From NCBI RefSeq assembly GCF_932526225.1, contig NC_064037.1, forward strand, positions 620,001 through 684,000: a DNA stretch of 64,000 nt. The letters run 5' to 3'. Origin of the DNA: Nematostella vectensis. Lineage: Eukaryota > Cnidaria > Anthozoa > Actiniaria > Edwardsiidae. The notes beneath the pieces are model-generated. The model was not told the DNA's origin, searched no databases, and saw only the letters and a program-made list of their open reading frames with translations. The position numbers and the translations under genes are program-made. Of this stretch, positions 21,311 through 35,700 are shown piece after piece (position 1 is the first letter of the stretch; every line of letters starts with the position of its first letter).

Positions 21311-24300
21311 ACTTGACTACTAACGCAGCTACCCGGGTTCGATTCCCGCTGATAGCCTATTTTTTTTTCTTTATTTTTTTTTAAATATCGATACTAAAAT
21401 TATACTGTTCTTGGTGTGTCATGACATAAAAAGAAGGTATAGGGACATTTTTATGTACTCTCAGCATCTTTGATGTGCTCATGCTTTGTTCAGGATCCTG
21501 TACATATTTTATGCACACAAGAACTAACTAGATTCCTTGGATAACTTGATTAAGTAGATTCTAACATAGAGCATAGCGCTCGATAGATTGATATACCTTT
21601 TTTCCGAGTATACTGTTTTATTTTTCCTAATGTTACTTTTTTGAATTTACATTCGGAAAAAAAATTATCGATTGTAACCTTTTGGAGGTTACACTCGTAA
21701 AACAAATTCCCGAATGTAACCCTGAAGCTTTTCCCGAATGTAACCTCCAGTCCGATGGTGACTTTGCTTGGGATAGTTTACGATACCAATAGTATTAAAA
21801 GTAATTTTCATTACAATTCCCTTCAGCAATGCCACGTTAGTCTATCGTTGCGGGCACTTGACTACTAACACAGCGACCCGGGTTCGATTCCCGCTGATAG
21901 CCTATTTTTTTTTCTTTATTTATTTTTTTAAATATCAATACTTAATTATACTGTTCTTGGTGTATCATGACATAAAAAGAAGGTATAGGGACATTTTTAT
22001 GTACTCTCAGCATCTTTGATGTGCTCATGCTTTGTTCAGGATACTGTACATATTTTATGCACACAAGAACTAACTAGATTCCTTGGATAACTTGATTAAG
22101 TAGATTCTAACATAGAGCATAGCGCTCGATAGATTGATATACCTTTTTTTCCGAGTATACTGTTTTATTTTTCCTAATGTTACTTTTTGGAATTTACATT
22201 CGGAAAAAAAATATCGATTGTAACCTTTTGGAGGTTACACTCGTAAAACAAATTCCCGAATGTAACCCTGAAGCTTTTCCCGAATGTAACCTCCAGTCCG
22301 ATGGTGACTTTGCTTGGGATAGTTTACGATACCAATAGTATTAAAAGTAATTTTCATTACAATTCCCTTCAGCAATGCCACGTTAGTCTTTCGTTGCGGG
22401 CACTTGACTACTAACGCAGCGACCCGGGTTCGATTCCCGCTGATAGCCTATTTTTTTACTTTCTTTTTTTTTAAATATCGATACTAAAATTATACTGTTC
22501 TTGGTGTGTCATGACCTAAAAAGAAGGTATAGGGACATTTTTATGTACTCTCAGCATCTTTGATGTGCTCATGCTTTGTTCAGGATCCTGTACATATTTT
22601 ATGCACACAAGAACTAACTAGATTCCTTGGATAACTTGATTAAGTATATTCTAACATAGAGCATAGCGCTCGATAGATTGATATACCTTTTTTTCCGAGT
22701 ATACTGTTTTATTTTTCCTAATGTTACTTTCTGGAATTTACATTCGGAAAAAAAATTATCGATTGTAACCTTTTGGAGGTTACACTCGTAAAACAAATTC
22801 CCGAATGTAACCCTGAAGCTTTTCCCGAATGTAACCTCCAGTCCGATGGTGACTTTGCTTGGGATAGTTTACGATACCAATAGTATTAAAAGTAATTTTC
22901 ATTACATTTCCCTTCAGCAATGCCACGTTAGTCTTTCTTTGCGGGCACTTGACTACTAACGCAGCTACCCGGGTTCGATTCCCGCTGATAGCCTATTTTT
23001 TTTTCTTTATTTTTTTTTAAATATCGATACTAAAATTATACTGTTCTTGGTGTGTCATGACATAAAAAGAAGGTATAGGGACATTTTTATGTACTCTCAG
23101 CATCTTTGATGTGCTCATGCTTTGTTCAGGATCCTGTACATATTTTATGCACACAAGAACTAACTAGATTCCTTGGATAACTTGATTAAGTAGATTCTAA
23201 CATAGAGCATAGCGCTCGATAGATTGATATACCTTTTTTCCGAGTATACTGTTTTATTTTTCCTAATGTTACTTTTTTGAATTTACATTCGGAAAAAAAA
23301 TTATCGATTGTAACCTTTTGGAGGTTACACTCGTAAAACAAATTCCCGAATGTAACCCTGAAGCTTTTCCCGAATGTAACCTCCAGTCCGATGGTGACTT
23401 TGCTTGGGATAGTTTACGATACCAATAGTATTAAAAAAAATTTTCATTACAATTCCCTTCAGCAATGCCACGTTAGTCTATCGTTGCGGGCACTTGACTA
23501 CTAACACAGCGACCCGGGTTCGATTCCCGCTGATAGCCTATTTTTTTTTCTTTATTTTTTTTTTTAAATATCAATACTTAATTATACTGTTCTTGGTGTA
23601 TCATGACATAAAAAGAAGGTATAGGGACATTTTTATGTACTCTCAGCATCTTTGATGTGCTCATGCTTTGTTCAGGATACTGTACATATTTTATGCACAC
23701 AAGAACTAACTAGATTCCTTGGATAACTTGATTAAGTAGATTCTAACATAGAGCATAGCGCTCGATAGATTGATATACCTTTTTTTCCGAGTATACTGTT
23801 TTATTTTTCCTAATGTTACTTTTTGGAATTTACATTCGGAAAAAAAATATCGATTGTAACCTTTTGGAGGTTACACTCGTAAAACAAATTCCCGAATGTA
23901 ACCCTGAAGCTTTTCCCGAATGTAACCTCCAGTCCGATGGTGACTTTGCTTGGGATAGTTTACGATACCAATAGTATTAAAAGTAATTTTCATTACAATT
24001 TCCTTCAGCAATGCCACGTTAGTCTTTCGTTGCGGGCACTTGACTACTAACGCAGCGACCCGGGTTCGATTCCCGCTGATAGCCTATTTTTTTACTTTCT
24101 TTTTTTTTAAATATCGATACTAAAATTATACTGTTCTTGGTGTGTCATGACCTAAAAAGAAGGTATAGGGACATTTTTATGTACTCTCAGCATCTTTGAT
24201 GTGCTCATGCTTTGTTCAGGATCCTGTACATATTTTATGCACACAAGAACTAACTAGATTCCTTGGATAACTTGATTAAGTATATTCTAACATAGAGCAT

Positions 24301-26218
24301 AGCGCTCGATAGATTGATATACCTTTTTTTCCGAGTATACTGTTTTATTTTTCCTAATGTTACTTTTTGGAATTTACATTCGGAAAAAAAATTATCGATT
24401 GTAACCTTTTGGAGGTTACACTCGTAAAACAAATTCCCGAATGTAACCCTGAAGCTTTTCCCGAATGTAACCTCCAGTCCGATGGTGACTTTGCTTGGGA
24501 TAGTTTACGATACCAATAGTATTAAAAGTAATTTTCATTACATTTCCCTTCAGCAATGCCACGTTAGTCTTTCTTTGCGGGCACTTGACTACTAACGCAG
24601 CTACCCGGGTTCGATTCCCGCTGATAGCCTATTTTTTTTTCTTTATTTTTTTTTAAATATCGATACTAAAATTATACTGTTCTTGGTGTGTCATGACATA
24701 AAAAGAAGGTATAGGGACATTTTTATGTACTCTCAGCATCTTTGATGTGCTCATGCTTTGTTCAGGATCCTGTACATATTTTATGCACACAAGAACTAAC
24801 TAGATTCCTTGGATAACTTGATTAAGTAGATTCTAACATAGAGCATAGCGCTCGATAGATTGATATACCTTTTTTCCGAGTATACTGTTTTATTTTTCCT
24901 AATGTTACTTTTTTGAATTTACATTCGGAAAAAAAATTATCGATTGTAACCTTTTGGAGGTTACACTCGTAAAACAAATTCCCGAATGTAACCCTGAAGC
25001 TTTTCCCGAATGTAACCTCCAGTCCGATGGTGACTTTGCTTGGGATAGTTTACGATACCAATAGTATTAAAAGTAATTTTCATTACAATTCCCTTCAGCA
25101 ATGCCACGTTAGTCTATCGTTGCGGGCACTTGACTACTAACACAGCGACCCGGGTTCGATTCCCGCTGATAGCCTATTTTTTTTTCTTTATTTTTTTTTT
25201 TAAATATCAATACTTAATTATACTGTTCTTGGTGTATCATGACATAAAAAGAAGGTATAGGGACATTTTTATGTACTCTCAGCATCTTTGATGTGCTCAT
25301 GCTTTGTTCAGGATACTGTACATATTTTATGCACACAAGAACTAACTAGATTCCTTGGATAACTTGATTAAGTAGATTCTAACATAGAGCATAGCGCTCG
25401 ATAGATTGATATACCTTTTTTTCCGAGTATACTGTTTTATTTTTCCTAATGTTACTTTTTGGAATTTACATTCGGAAAAAAAATATCGATTGTAACCTTT
25501 TGGAGGTTACACTCGTAAAACAAATTCCCGAATGTAACCCTGAAGCTTTTCCCGAATGTAACCTCCAGTCCGATGGTGACTTTGCTTGGGATAGTTTACG
25601 ATACCAATAGTATTAAAAGTAATTTTCATTACAATTCCCTTCAGCAATGCCACGTTAGTCTTTCGTTGCGGGCACTTGACTACTAACGCAGCGACCCGGG
25701 TTCGATTCCCGCTGATAGCCTATTTTTTTACTTTCTTTTTTTTTAAATATCGATACTAAAATTAGACTGTTCTTGGTGTGTCATGACCTAAAAAGAAGGT
25801 ATAGGGACATTTTTATGTACTCTCAGCATCTTTGATGTGCTCATGCTTTGTTCAGGATCCTGTACATATTTTATGCACACAAGAACTAACTAGATTCCTT
25901 GGATAACTTGATTAAGTAGATTCTAACATAGAGCATAGCGCTCGATAGATTGATATACCTTTTTTTCCGAGCATACTGTTTTATTTTTCCTAATGTTACT
26001 TTTTGGAATTTACATTCGGAAAAAAAATTATCGATTGTAACCTTTTGGAGGTTACACTCGTAAAACAAATTCCCGAATGTAACCCTGAAGCTTTTCCCGA
26101 ATGTAACCTCCAGCCCGATGGTGACTTTGCTTGGGATAGTTTACCATACCAATAGTATTAAAAGTAATTTTAATTACAATTCCCTTCAGCTATGCCACGT
26201 TAGTCTTTCGTTGCGGGC
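21311..26218 (+). repeat. Trimeric higher-order repeat, 3 x 1636 bp
   Basis: Three monomer types alternate strictly. Type a (21311, 22947, 24583) has GATACTAAAATTATAC with a CTTTA T-tract and the six-T, TTTTTTGAA form. Type b (21856, 23492, 25128) has AATATCAATAC, GTGTATCATG and GGATACTG. Type c (22402, 24038, 25674) has ACTTTC in the T-tract and GACCTAAAAAG. The three units are 545+546+545 bp each. The third unit's last monomer switches in its second half to the GAGCATACTG type of monomers 31-33, so the array of trimers ends by recombination inside that monomer. Confidence 0.9.
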
Positions 26219-29200
26219 ACTTGACTACTAACGCAGCTACCCGGGTTCGATTCCCGCTGATAGCCTATTTTTTTTTCTTTATTTTTTTTTTAAATATCGA
26301 TACTTAATTATACTGTTCTTGGTGTGTCATGACATAAAAAGAAGGTATAGGGACATTTTTATGTACTCTCAGCATCTTTGATGTGCTCATGCTTTGTTCA
26401 GGATCCTGTACATATTTTATGCACACAAGAACTAACTAGATTCCTTGGATAACTTGATTAAGTAGATTCTAACATAGAGCATAGCGCTCGATAGATTGAT
26501 ATACCTTTTTTTCCGAGCATACTGTTTTATTTTTCCTAATGTTACTTTTTGGAATTTACATTCGGAAAAAAAATTATCGATTGTAACCTTTTGGAGGTTA
26601 CACTCGTAAAACAAATTCCCGAATGTAACCCTGAAGCTTTTCCCGAATGTAACCTCCAGTCCGATGGTGACTTTGCTTGGGATAGTTTACGATACCAATA
26701 GTATTAAAAGTAATTTTAATTACAATTCCCTTCAGCAATGTCACGTTAGTCTTTCGTTGCGGGCACTAGACTACTAACGCAGCGACCCGGGTTCGATTCC
26801 CCCAGATAGCCTATTTTTTTTTCTTTATTTTTTTTTAAATATCGATACCTAATTATACTGTTCTTGGTGTGTCATGACATAAAAAGAAGGTATAGGGACA
26901 TTTTTATGTACTCTCAGCATCTTTGATGTGCTCATGCTTTGTTCAGGATCCTGTACATATTTTATGCACACAAGAACTAACTAGATTCCTTGGATAACTT
27001 GATTAAGTAGATTCTAACATAGAGCATAGCGCTCGATAGATTGATATACCTTTTTTCCGAGTATACTGTTTTATTTTTCCTAATGTTTCTTTTTTGAATT
27101 TACATTCGGAAAAAAAATTATCGATTGTAACCTTTTGGAGGTTACACTCGTAAAACGAATTCCCGAATGTAACCCTGAAGCTTTTCCCGAATGTAACCTC
27201 CAGTCCGATGGTGACTTTGCTTGGGATAGTTTACGATACCAATAGTATTAAAAGTAATTTTCATTACAATTCCCTTCAGCAATGCCACGTTAGTCTTTCG
27301 TTGCGGGCACTTGACTACTAACGCAGCGACCCGGGTTCGATTCCCGCTGATAGCCTATTTTTTTTTCTTTATTTTTTTTTTCAAATATCGATACTTAATT
27401 ATACTGTTCTTGGTGTGTCATGACAGAAAAAGAAGGTATAGGGACATTTTTATGTACTCTCAGCATCTTTGATGTTCTCATGCTTTGTTCAGAATCCTGT
27501 ACATATTTTATGCACACAAGAACTAACTAGATTCCTTGGATAACTTGATTAAGTAGATTCTAACATAGAGCATAGCGCTCGATAGATTGATATACCTTTT
27601 TTTCCGAGTATACTGTTTTATTTTTCCTAATGTTACTTTTTGGAATTTACATTCGGAAAAAAAATTATCGATTGTAACCTTTTGGAGGTTACACTCGTAA
27701 AACAAATTCCCGAATGTAACCCTGAAGCTTTTCCCGAATGTAACCTCCAGTCCGATGGTGACTTTGCTTGGGATAGTTTACGATACCAATAGTATTAAAA
27801 GTAATTTTCATTACAATTCCCTTCAGCAATGCCACGTTAGTCTATCGTTGCGGGCACTTGACTACTAACGCAGCGACCCGGGTTCGATTCCCGCTGATAG
27901 CCTATTTTTATTTTTATTTTTATTTTTTAAATATCGATACTTAATTATACTGTTCTTGGTGTGTCATGACATAAAAAGAAGGTATAGGGACATTTTTATG
28001 TACTCTCAGCATCTTTGATGTTCTTATGCTTTGTTCAGGATCCTGTACATATTTTATGCACACAAGAACTAACTAGATTCCTTGGATAACTTGATTAAGT
28101 AGATTCTAACATAGAGCATAGCGCTCGATAGATTGATATACCTTTTTTCCGAGTATACTGTTTTATTTTTCCTAATGTTACTTTTTTGAATTTACATTCG
28201 GAAAAAAAATTATCGATTGTAACCTTTTCGAGGTTACACTCGTAAAACAAATTCCCGAATGTAACCCTGAAGCTTTTCCCGAATGTAACCTCCAGTCCGA
28301 TGGTGACTTTGCTTGGGATAGTTTACGATACCAATAGTATTAAAAGTAATTTTCATTACAATTCCCTTCAGCAATGCCACGTTAGTCTTTTGTTGCGGGC
28401 ACTTGACTACTAACGCAGCGACCCGGGTTCGATTCCCGCTGATAGCCTATTTTTTTTTTTTATTTTTTTTTTTAAATATCGATACTTAATTATACTGTTC
28501 TTGGTGTGTCATGACATAAAAAGAAGGTATAGGGACATTTTTATGTACTCTCGGCATCTTTGATGTGCTCATGCTTTGTTTAGGATCCTGTACATATTTT
28601 ATGCACACAAGAACTAACTAGATTCCTTGGATAACTTGATTAAGTAGATTCTAACATAGAGCATAGCGCTCGATAGATTGATATACCTTTTTTTCCGAGT
28701 ATACTGTTTTATTTTTCCTAATGTTACTTTTTGGAATTTACATTCGGAAAAAAAATTATCGATTGTAACCTTTTGGAGGTTACACTCGTAAAACAAATTC
28801 CCGAATGTAACCCTGAAGCTTTTCCCGAATGTAACCTCCAGTCCGATGGTGACTTTGCTTGGGATAGTTTACGATACCAATAGTATTAAAAGTAATTTTC
28901 ATTACAATTCCCTTCAGCAATGCCACGTTAGTCTATCGTTGCGGGCACTTGACTACTAACGCAGCGACCCGGGTTCGATTCCCGCTGATAGCCTATTTTT
29001 TTACTTTCTTTTTGTTTTTAAATATCGATACTTAATTATACTGTTCTTGGTGTGTCATGTCATAAAAAGAAGGTATAGGGACATTTTTATGTACTCTCGG
29101 CATCTTTGATGTGCTCATGCTTTGTTCAGGATCCTGTACATATTTTATGCACACAAGAACTAACTAGATTCCTTGTATAACTTGATTAAGTAGATTCTAA

Positions 29201-30585
29201 CATAGAGCATAGCGCTCGATAGATTGATATACCTTTTTTTCCGAGTATACTGTTTTATTTTTCCTAATGTTACTTTTTGGAATTTACATTCGGAAAAAAA
29301 ATTATCGATTGTAACCTTTTGGAGGTTACACTCGTAAAACAAATTCCCGAAAGTAACCCTGAAGCTTTTCCCGAATGTAACCTCCAGTCCGATGGTGACT
29401 TTGCTTGGGATAGTTTACGATACCAATAGTATTAAAAGTAATTTTCATTACAATTCCCTTCAGCAATGTCACGTTAGTCTTTCGTTGCGGGCACTTGACT
29501 ACTAACGCAGCGACCCGGGTTCGATTCCCCCAGATAGCCTATTTTTTTTTTCTTTATTTTTTTTTTTAAATATCGATACTTAATTATACTGTTCTTGGTG
29601 TGTAATGACATAAAAAGAAGGTATAAGGACATTTTTATGTACTCTCAGCATCTTTGATGTGCTCATGCTTTGTTCAGGATCCTGTACATATTTTATGCAC
29701 ACAAGAACTAACTAGATTCCTTGGATAACATGATTAAGTAGATTCTAACATAGAGCATAGCGCTCGATAGATTGATATACCTTTTTTTCCGAGTATACTG
29801 TTTTATTTTTCCTAATGTTACTTTTGTGAATTTACATTCGGAAAAAAAAATATCGATTGTAACCTTTTGGAGGTTACACTCGTAAAACGAATTCCCGAAT
29901 GTAACCCTGAAGCTTTTCCCGAATGTAACCTCCAGTCCGATTGTGACTTTGCTTGGGATAGTTTACGATACCAATAATATTAAAAGTAATTTTCATTACA
30001 ATTCCCTTCAGCAATGCCACGTTAGTCTTTCGTTGCGGGCACTTGACTACTAACGCAGCTACACGGGTTCGATTCCCGCTGATAGCCTATTTTTTTTCTT
30101 TATTTTTTTTTTAAATATCGATACTTAATTATACTGTTCTTGGTGTGTCATGACATAAGAAGAAGGTATAGGGACATTTTTATGTACTCTCAGCATCTTT
30201 GATGTGCTCATGCTTTGTTCAGGATCCTGTACATATTTTATGCACACAAGAACTAACTAGATTCCTTGGATAACTTGATTAAGTATATTCTAACATAGAG
30301 CATAGCGCTCGATAGATTGATATACCTTTTTTTCCGAGTATACTGTTTTATTTTTCCTAATGTTACTTTTTGGAATTTACATTCGGAAAAAAAATTATCG
30401 ATTGTAACCTTTTGGAGGTTACACTCGTAAAACAAATTCCCGAATGTAACCCTGAAGCTTTTCCCGAATGTAACCTCCAGTCCGATGGTGACTTTGCTTG
30501 GGATAGTTTACGATACCAATAGTATTAAAAGTAATTTTCATTACATTTCCCTTCAGCAATGCCACGTTAGTCTTTCTTTGCGGGC
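25880..30585 (+). repeat. 17-monomer-offset duplication, copy 2
   Basis: This is the partner of 16600-21310. After the shared monomers 51-56 it continues with a monomer of the trimer's third type (30586) and then one trimer (31131-32767), whereas copy 1 continues directly with three trimers. The two versions of the long unit therefore differ in the number of embedded trimers. Confidence 0.85.
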
Positions 30586-31130
30586 ACTTGACTACTAACG
30601 CAGCGACCCGGGTTCGATTCCCGCTGATAGCCTATTTTTTTACTTTCTTTTTTTTTAAATATCGATACTAAAATTATACTGTTCTTGGTGTGTCATGACC
30701 TAAAAAGAAGGTATAGGGACATTTTTATGTACTCTCAGCATCTTTGATGTGCTCATGCTTTGTTCAGGATCCTGTACATATTTTATGCACACAAGAACTA
30801 ACTAGATTCCTTGGATAACTTGATTAAGTATATTCTAACATAGAGCATAGCGCTCGATAGATTGATATACCTTTTTTTCCGAGTATACTGTTTTATTTTT
30901 CCTAATGTTACTTTTTGGAATTTACATTCGGAAAAAAAATTATCGATTGTAACCTTTTGGAGGTTACACTCGTAAAACAAATTCCCGAATGTAACCCTGA
31001 AGCTTTTCCCGAATGTAACCTCCAGTCCGATGGTGACTTTGCTTGGGATAGTTTACGATACCAATAGTATTAAAAGTAATTTTCATTACATTTCCCTTCA
31101 GCAATGCCACGTTAGTCTTTCTTTGCGGGC

Positions 31131-32767
31131 ACTTGACTACTAACGCAGCTACCCGGGTTCGATTCCCGCTGATAGCCTATTTTTTTTTCTTTATTTTTTT
31201 TTAAATATCGATACTAAAATTATACTGTTCTTGGTGTGTCATGACATAAAAAGAAGGTATAGGGACATTTTTATGTACTCTCAGCATCTTTGATGTGCTC
31301 ATGCTTTGTTCAGGATCCTGTACATATTTTATGCACACAAGAACTAACTAGATTCCTTGGATAACTTGATTAAGTAGATTCTAACATAGAGCATAGCGCT
31401 CGATAGATTGATATACCTTTTTTCCGAGTATACTGTTTTATTTTTCCTAATGTTACTTTTTTGAATTTACATTCGGAAAAAAAATTATCGATTGTAACCT
31501 TTTGGAGGTTACACTCGTAAAACAAATTCCCGAATGTAACCCTGAAGCTTTTCCCGAATGTAACCTCCAGTCCGATGGTGACTTTGCTTGGGATAGTTTA
31601 CGATACCAATAGTATTAAAAGTAATTTTCATTACAATTCCCTTCAGCAATGCCACGTTAGTCTATCGTTGCGGGCACTTGACTACTAACACAGCGACCCG
31701 GGTTCGATTCCCGCTGATAGCCTATTTTTTTTTCTTTATTTTTTTTTTTTAAATATCAATACTTAATTATACTGTTCTTGGTGTATCATGACATAAAAAG
31801 AAGGTATAGGGACATTTTTATGTACTCTCAGCATCTTTGATGTGCTCATGCTTTGTTCAGGATACTGTACATATTTTATGCACACAAGAACTAACTAGAT
31901 TCCTTGGATAACTTGATTAAGTAGATTCTAACATAGAGCATAGCGCTCGATAGATTGATATACCTTTTTTTCCGAGTATACTGTTTTATTTTTCCTAATG
32001 TTACTTTTTGGAATTTACATTCGGAAAAAAAATATCGATTGTAACCTTTTGGAGGTTACACTCGTAAAACAAATTCCCGAATGTAACCCTGAAGCTTTTC
32101 CCGAATGTAACCTCCAGTCCGATGGTGACTTTGCTTGGGATAGTTTACGATACCAATAGTATTAAAAGTAATTTTCATTACAATTCCCTTCAGCAATGCC
32201 ACGTTAGTCTTTCGTTGCGGGCACTTGACTACTAACGCAGCGACCCGGGTTCGATTCCCGCTGATAGCCTATTTTTTTACTTTCTTTTTTTTTAAATATC
32301 GATACTAAAATTATACTGTTCTTGGTGTGTCATGACCTAAAAAGAAGGTATAGGGACATTTTTATGTACTCTCAGCATCTTTGATGTGCTCATGCTTTGT
32401 TCAGGATCCTGTACATATTTTATGCACACAAGAACTAACTAGATTCCTTGGATAACTTGATTAAGTAGATTCTAACATAGAGCATAGCGCTCGATAGATT
32501 GATATACCTTTTTTTCCGAGTATACTGTTTTATTTTTCCTAATGTTACTTTTTGGAATTTACATTCGGAAAAAAAATTATCGATTGTAACCTTTTGGAGG
32601 TTACACTCGTAAAACAAATTCCCGAATGTAACCCTGAAGCTTTTCCCGAATGTAACCTCCAGTCCGATGGTGACTTTGCTTGGGATAGTTTACGATACCA
32701 ATAGTATTTAAAGTAATTTTCATTACAATTCCCTTCAGCAATGTCACGTTAGTCTTTCGTTGCGGGC
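31131..32767 (+). repeat. Fourth trimer unit, separated from the other three
   Basis: Monomers 58-60 carry types a, b and c of the trimer seen at 21311-26218, with the same rare variants. The preceding monomer 57 (30586) is an extra type c. Trimer and long-unit amplification therefore happened at different times. Confidence 0.88.
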
Positions 32768-35700
32768 ACTTGACTACTAACGCAGCGACCCGGGTTCGAT
32801 TCCCCCTGATAGCCTATTTTTTTTTTTCTTTACTTTTTTTTTTAAATATCGATACTTAATTATACTGTTCTTGGTGTGTCATGACATAAAAAGAAGGTAT
32901 AGGGACATTTTTATGTACTCTCAGCATCTTTGATGTGCTCATGCTTTGTTCAGGATCCTGTGCATATTATATGCACACAAGAACTAACTAGATTCCTTGG
33001 ATAACATGATTAAGTAGATTGTAACATAGAGCATAGCGCTCGATAGATTGATATACCTTTTTTTCCGAGTATACTGTTTTATTTTTCCTAATGTTACTTT
33101 TTGGAATTTACATTCGGAAAAAAAATTATCGATTGTAACCTTTTGGAGGTTACACTCGTAAAACAAATTCCCGAATGTAACCCTGAAGCTTTTCCCGAAT
33201 GTAACCTCCATTCCGATGGTGACTTTGCTTGGGATAGTTTACGATACCAATAGTATTAAAAGTAATTTTCATTACAATTCCCTTCAGCAATGTCACGTTA
33301 GTCTTTCGTTGCGGGCACTAGACTACTAACGCAGCGACCCGGGTTCGATTCCCGCTGATAGCCTATTTTTTTTTCCTTTATTTTTTTTTTAAATATCGAT
33401 ACTTAATTATACTGTTCTTGGTGTGTCATGACATAAAAAGAAGGTATAGGGATATTTTTATGTACTCTCAGCATCTTTGATGTGCTCATGCTTTGTTCAG
33501 GATCCTGTACATATTTTATGCACACAAGAACTAACTAGATTCCTTGGATAACTTGATTAAGTAGATTCTAACATAGAGCATAGCGCTCGATAGATTGATA
33601 TACCTTTTTTTCCGAGTATACTGTTTTATTTTTCCTAATGTTACTTTTTGGAATTTACATTCGAAAAAAAAATTATCGATTGTAACCTTTTGGAGGTTAC
33701 ACTCGTAAAACAAATTCCCGAATGTAACCCTGAAGCTTTTCCCGAATGTAACCTCCAGTCCGATGGTGACTTTGCTTGGGATAGTTTACGATACCAATAG
33801 TATTAAAAGTAATTTTCATTACAATTCCCTTCAGCAATGTCACGTTAGTCTTTCGTTGCGGGCACTAGACTACTAACACAGCTACCCGGGTTCGATTCCC
33901 GCTGATAGCCTATTTTTTTTTCTTTATTTTTTTTTTAAATATCGATACTTAATTATACTGTTCTTGGTGTGTCATGACATAAAAAGAAGGTATAGGGACA
34001 TTTTTATGTACTCTCAGCATCTTTGATGTGCTCATGCTTTGTTCAGGATCCTGTACATATTTTATGCACACAAGAACTAACTAGATTCCTTGGATAACTT
34101 GATTAAGTAGATTCTAACATAGAGCATAGCGCTCGATAGATTGATATACCTTTTTTCCGAGTATACTGTTTTATTTTTCCTAATGTTACTTTTTTGAATT
34201 TACATTCGGAAAAAAAATTATCGATTGTAACCTTTTGGAGGTTACACTCGTAAAACGAATTCCCCAATGTAACCCTGAAGCTTTTCCCGAATGTAACCTC
34301 CAGTCCGGTGGTGACTTTGCTTGGGATAGTTTACGATACCAATAGTATTAAAAGTAATTTTCATTACAATTCCCTTCAGCAATGCCACGTTAGTCTTTCG
34401 TTGCGGTCACTTGACTACTAACGCAGCGACCCGGGTTCGATTCCCGCTGATAGCCTATTTTTTTTTCTTTATTTTTTTTTAAATATCGATACTTACTTAT
34501 ACTGTTCTTGGTGTGTCATGACATAAAAAGAAGGTATAGGGATATTTTTATGTACTCTCAGCATCTTTGATGTGCTCATGCTTTGTTCAGGATCCTGTAC
34601 ATATTTTATGCACACAAGAACTAACTAGATTCCTTGGATAACTTGATTAAGTAGATTCTAACATAGAGCATAGCGCTCGATAGATTGATATACCTTTTTT
34701 CCGAGTATACTGTTTTATTTTTCCTAATGTTACTTTTTTGAATTTACATTCGGAAAAAAAAAATCGATTGTAACCTTTTGGAGGTTACACTCGTAAAACG
34801 AATTCCCGAATGTAACCCTGAAGCTTTTCCCGAATGTAACCTCCAGTCCGATGGTGACTTTGCTTGGGATAGTTTACGATACCAATAGTATTAAAAGTAA
34901 TTTTCATTACAATTCCCTTCAGCAATGCCACGTTAGTCTTTCGTTGCGGGCACTTGACTACTAACGCAGCGACCCGGGTTCGATTCCCGCTGATAGCCTA
35001 TTTTTTTTTTCTTTATTTTTTTTTTCAAATATCGATACTTAATTATACTGTTCTTGGTGTGTCATGACATAAAAAGAAGGTATAGGGACATTTTTATGTA
35101 CTCTCAGCATCTTTGATGTGCTCATGCTTTGTTCAGGATCCTGTGCATATTATATGCACACAAGAACTAACTAGATTCCTTGGATAACATGATTAAGTAG
35201 ATTCTAACATAGAGCATAGCGCTCGATAGATTGATATACCTTTTTCCGAGTATACTGTTTTATTTTTCCTAATGTTACTTTTTTGAATTTACATTCGGAA
35301 AAAAAAAATCGATTGTAACCTTTTGGAGGTTACACTCGTAAAACGAATTCCCAAATGTAACCCTGAAGCTTTTCCCGAATGTAACCTCCAGTCCGATGGT
35401 GACTTTGCTTGGGATAGTTTACGATACCAATAGTATTAAAAGTAATTTTCATTACAATTCCCTTCAGCAATGCCACGTTAGTCTTTCGTTGCGGGCACTT
35501 GACTACTAACGCAGCCACCCGGGTTCGATTCCCGCTGATAGCCTATTTTTTTTTTCTTTATTTTTTTTTTCAAATATCGATACTTAATTATACTGTTCTT
35601 GATGTGTCATGACATAAAAAGAAGGTATAGGGACATTTTTATGTACTCTCAGCATCTTTGATGTGCTCATGCTTTGTTCAGGATCCTGTGCATATTATAT

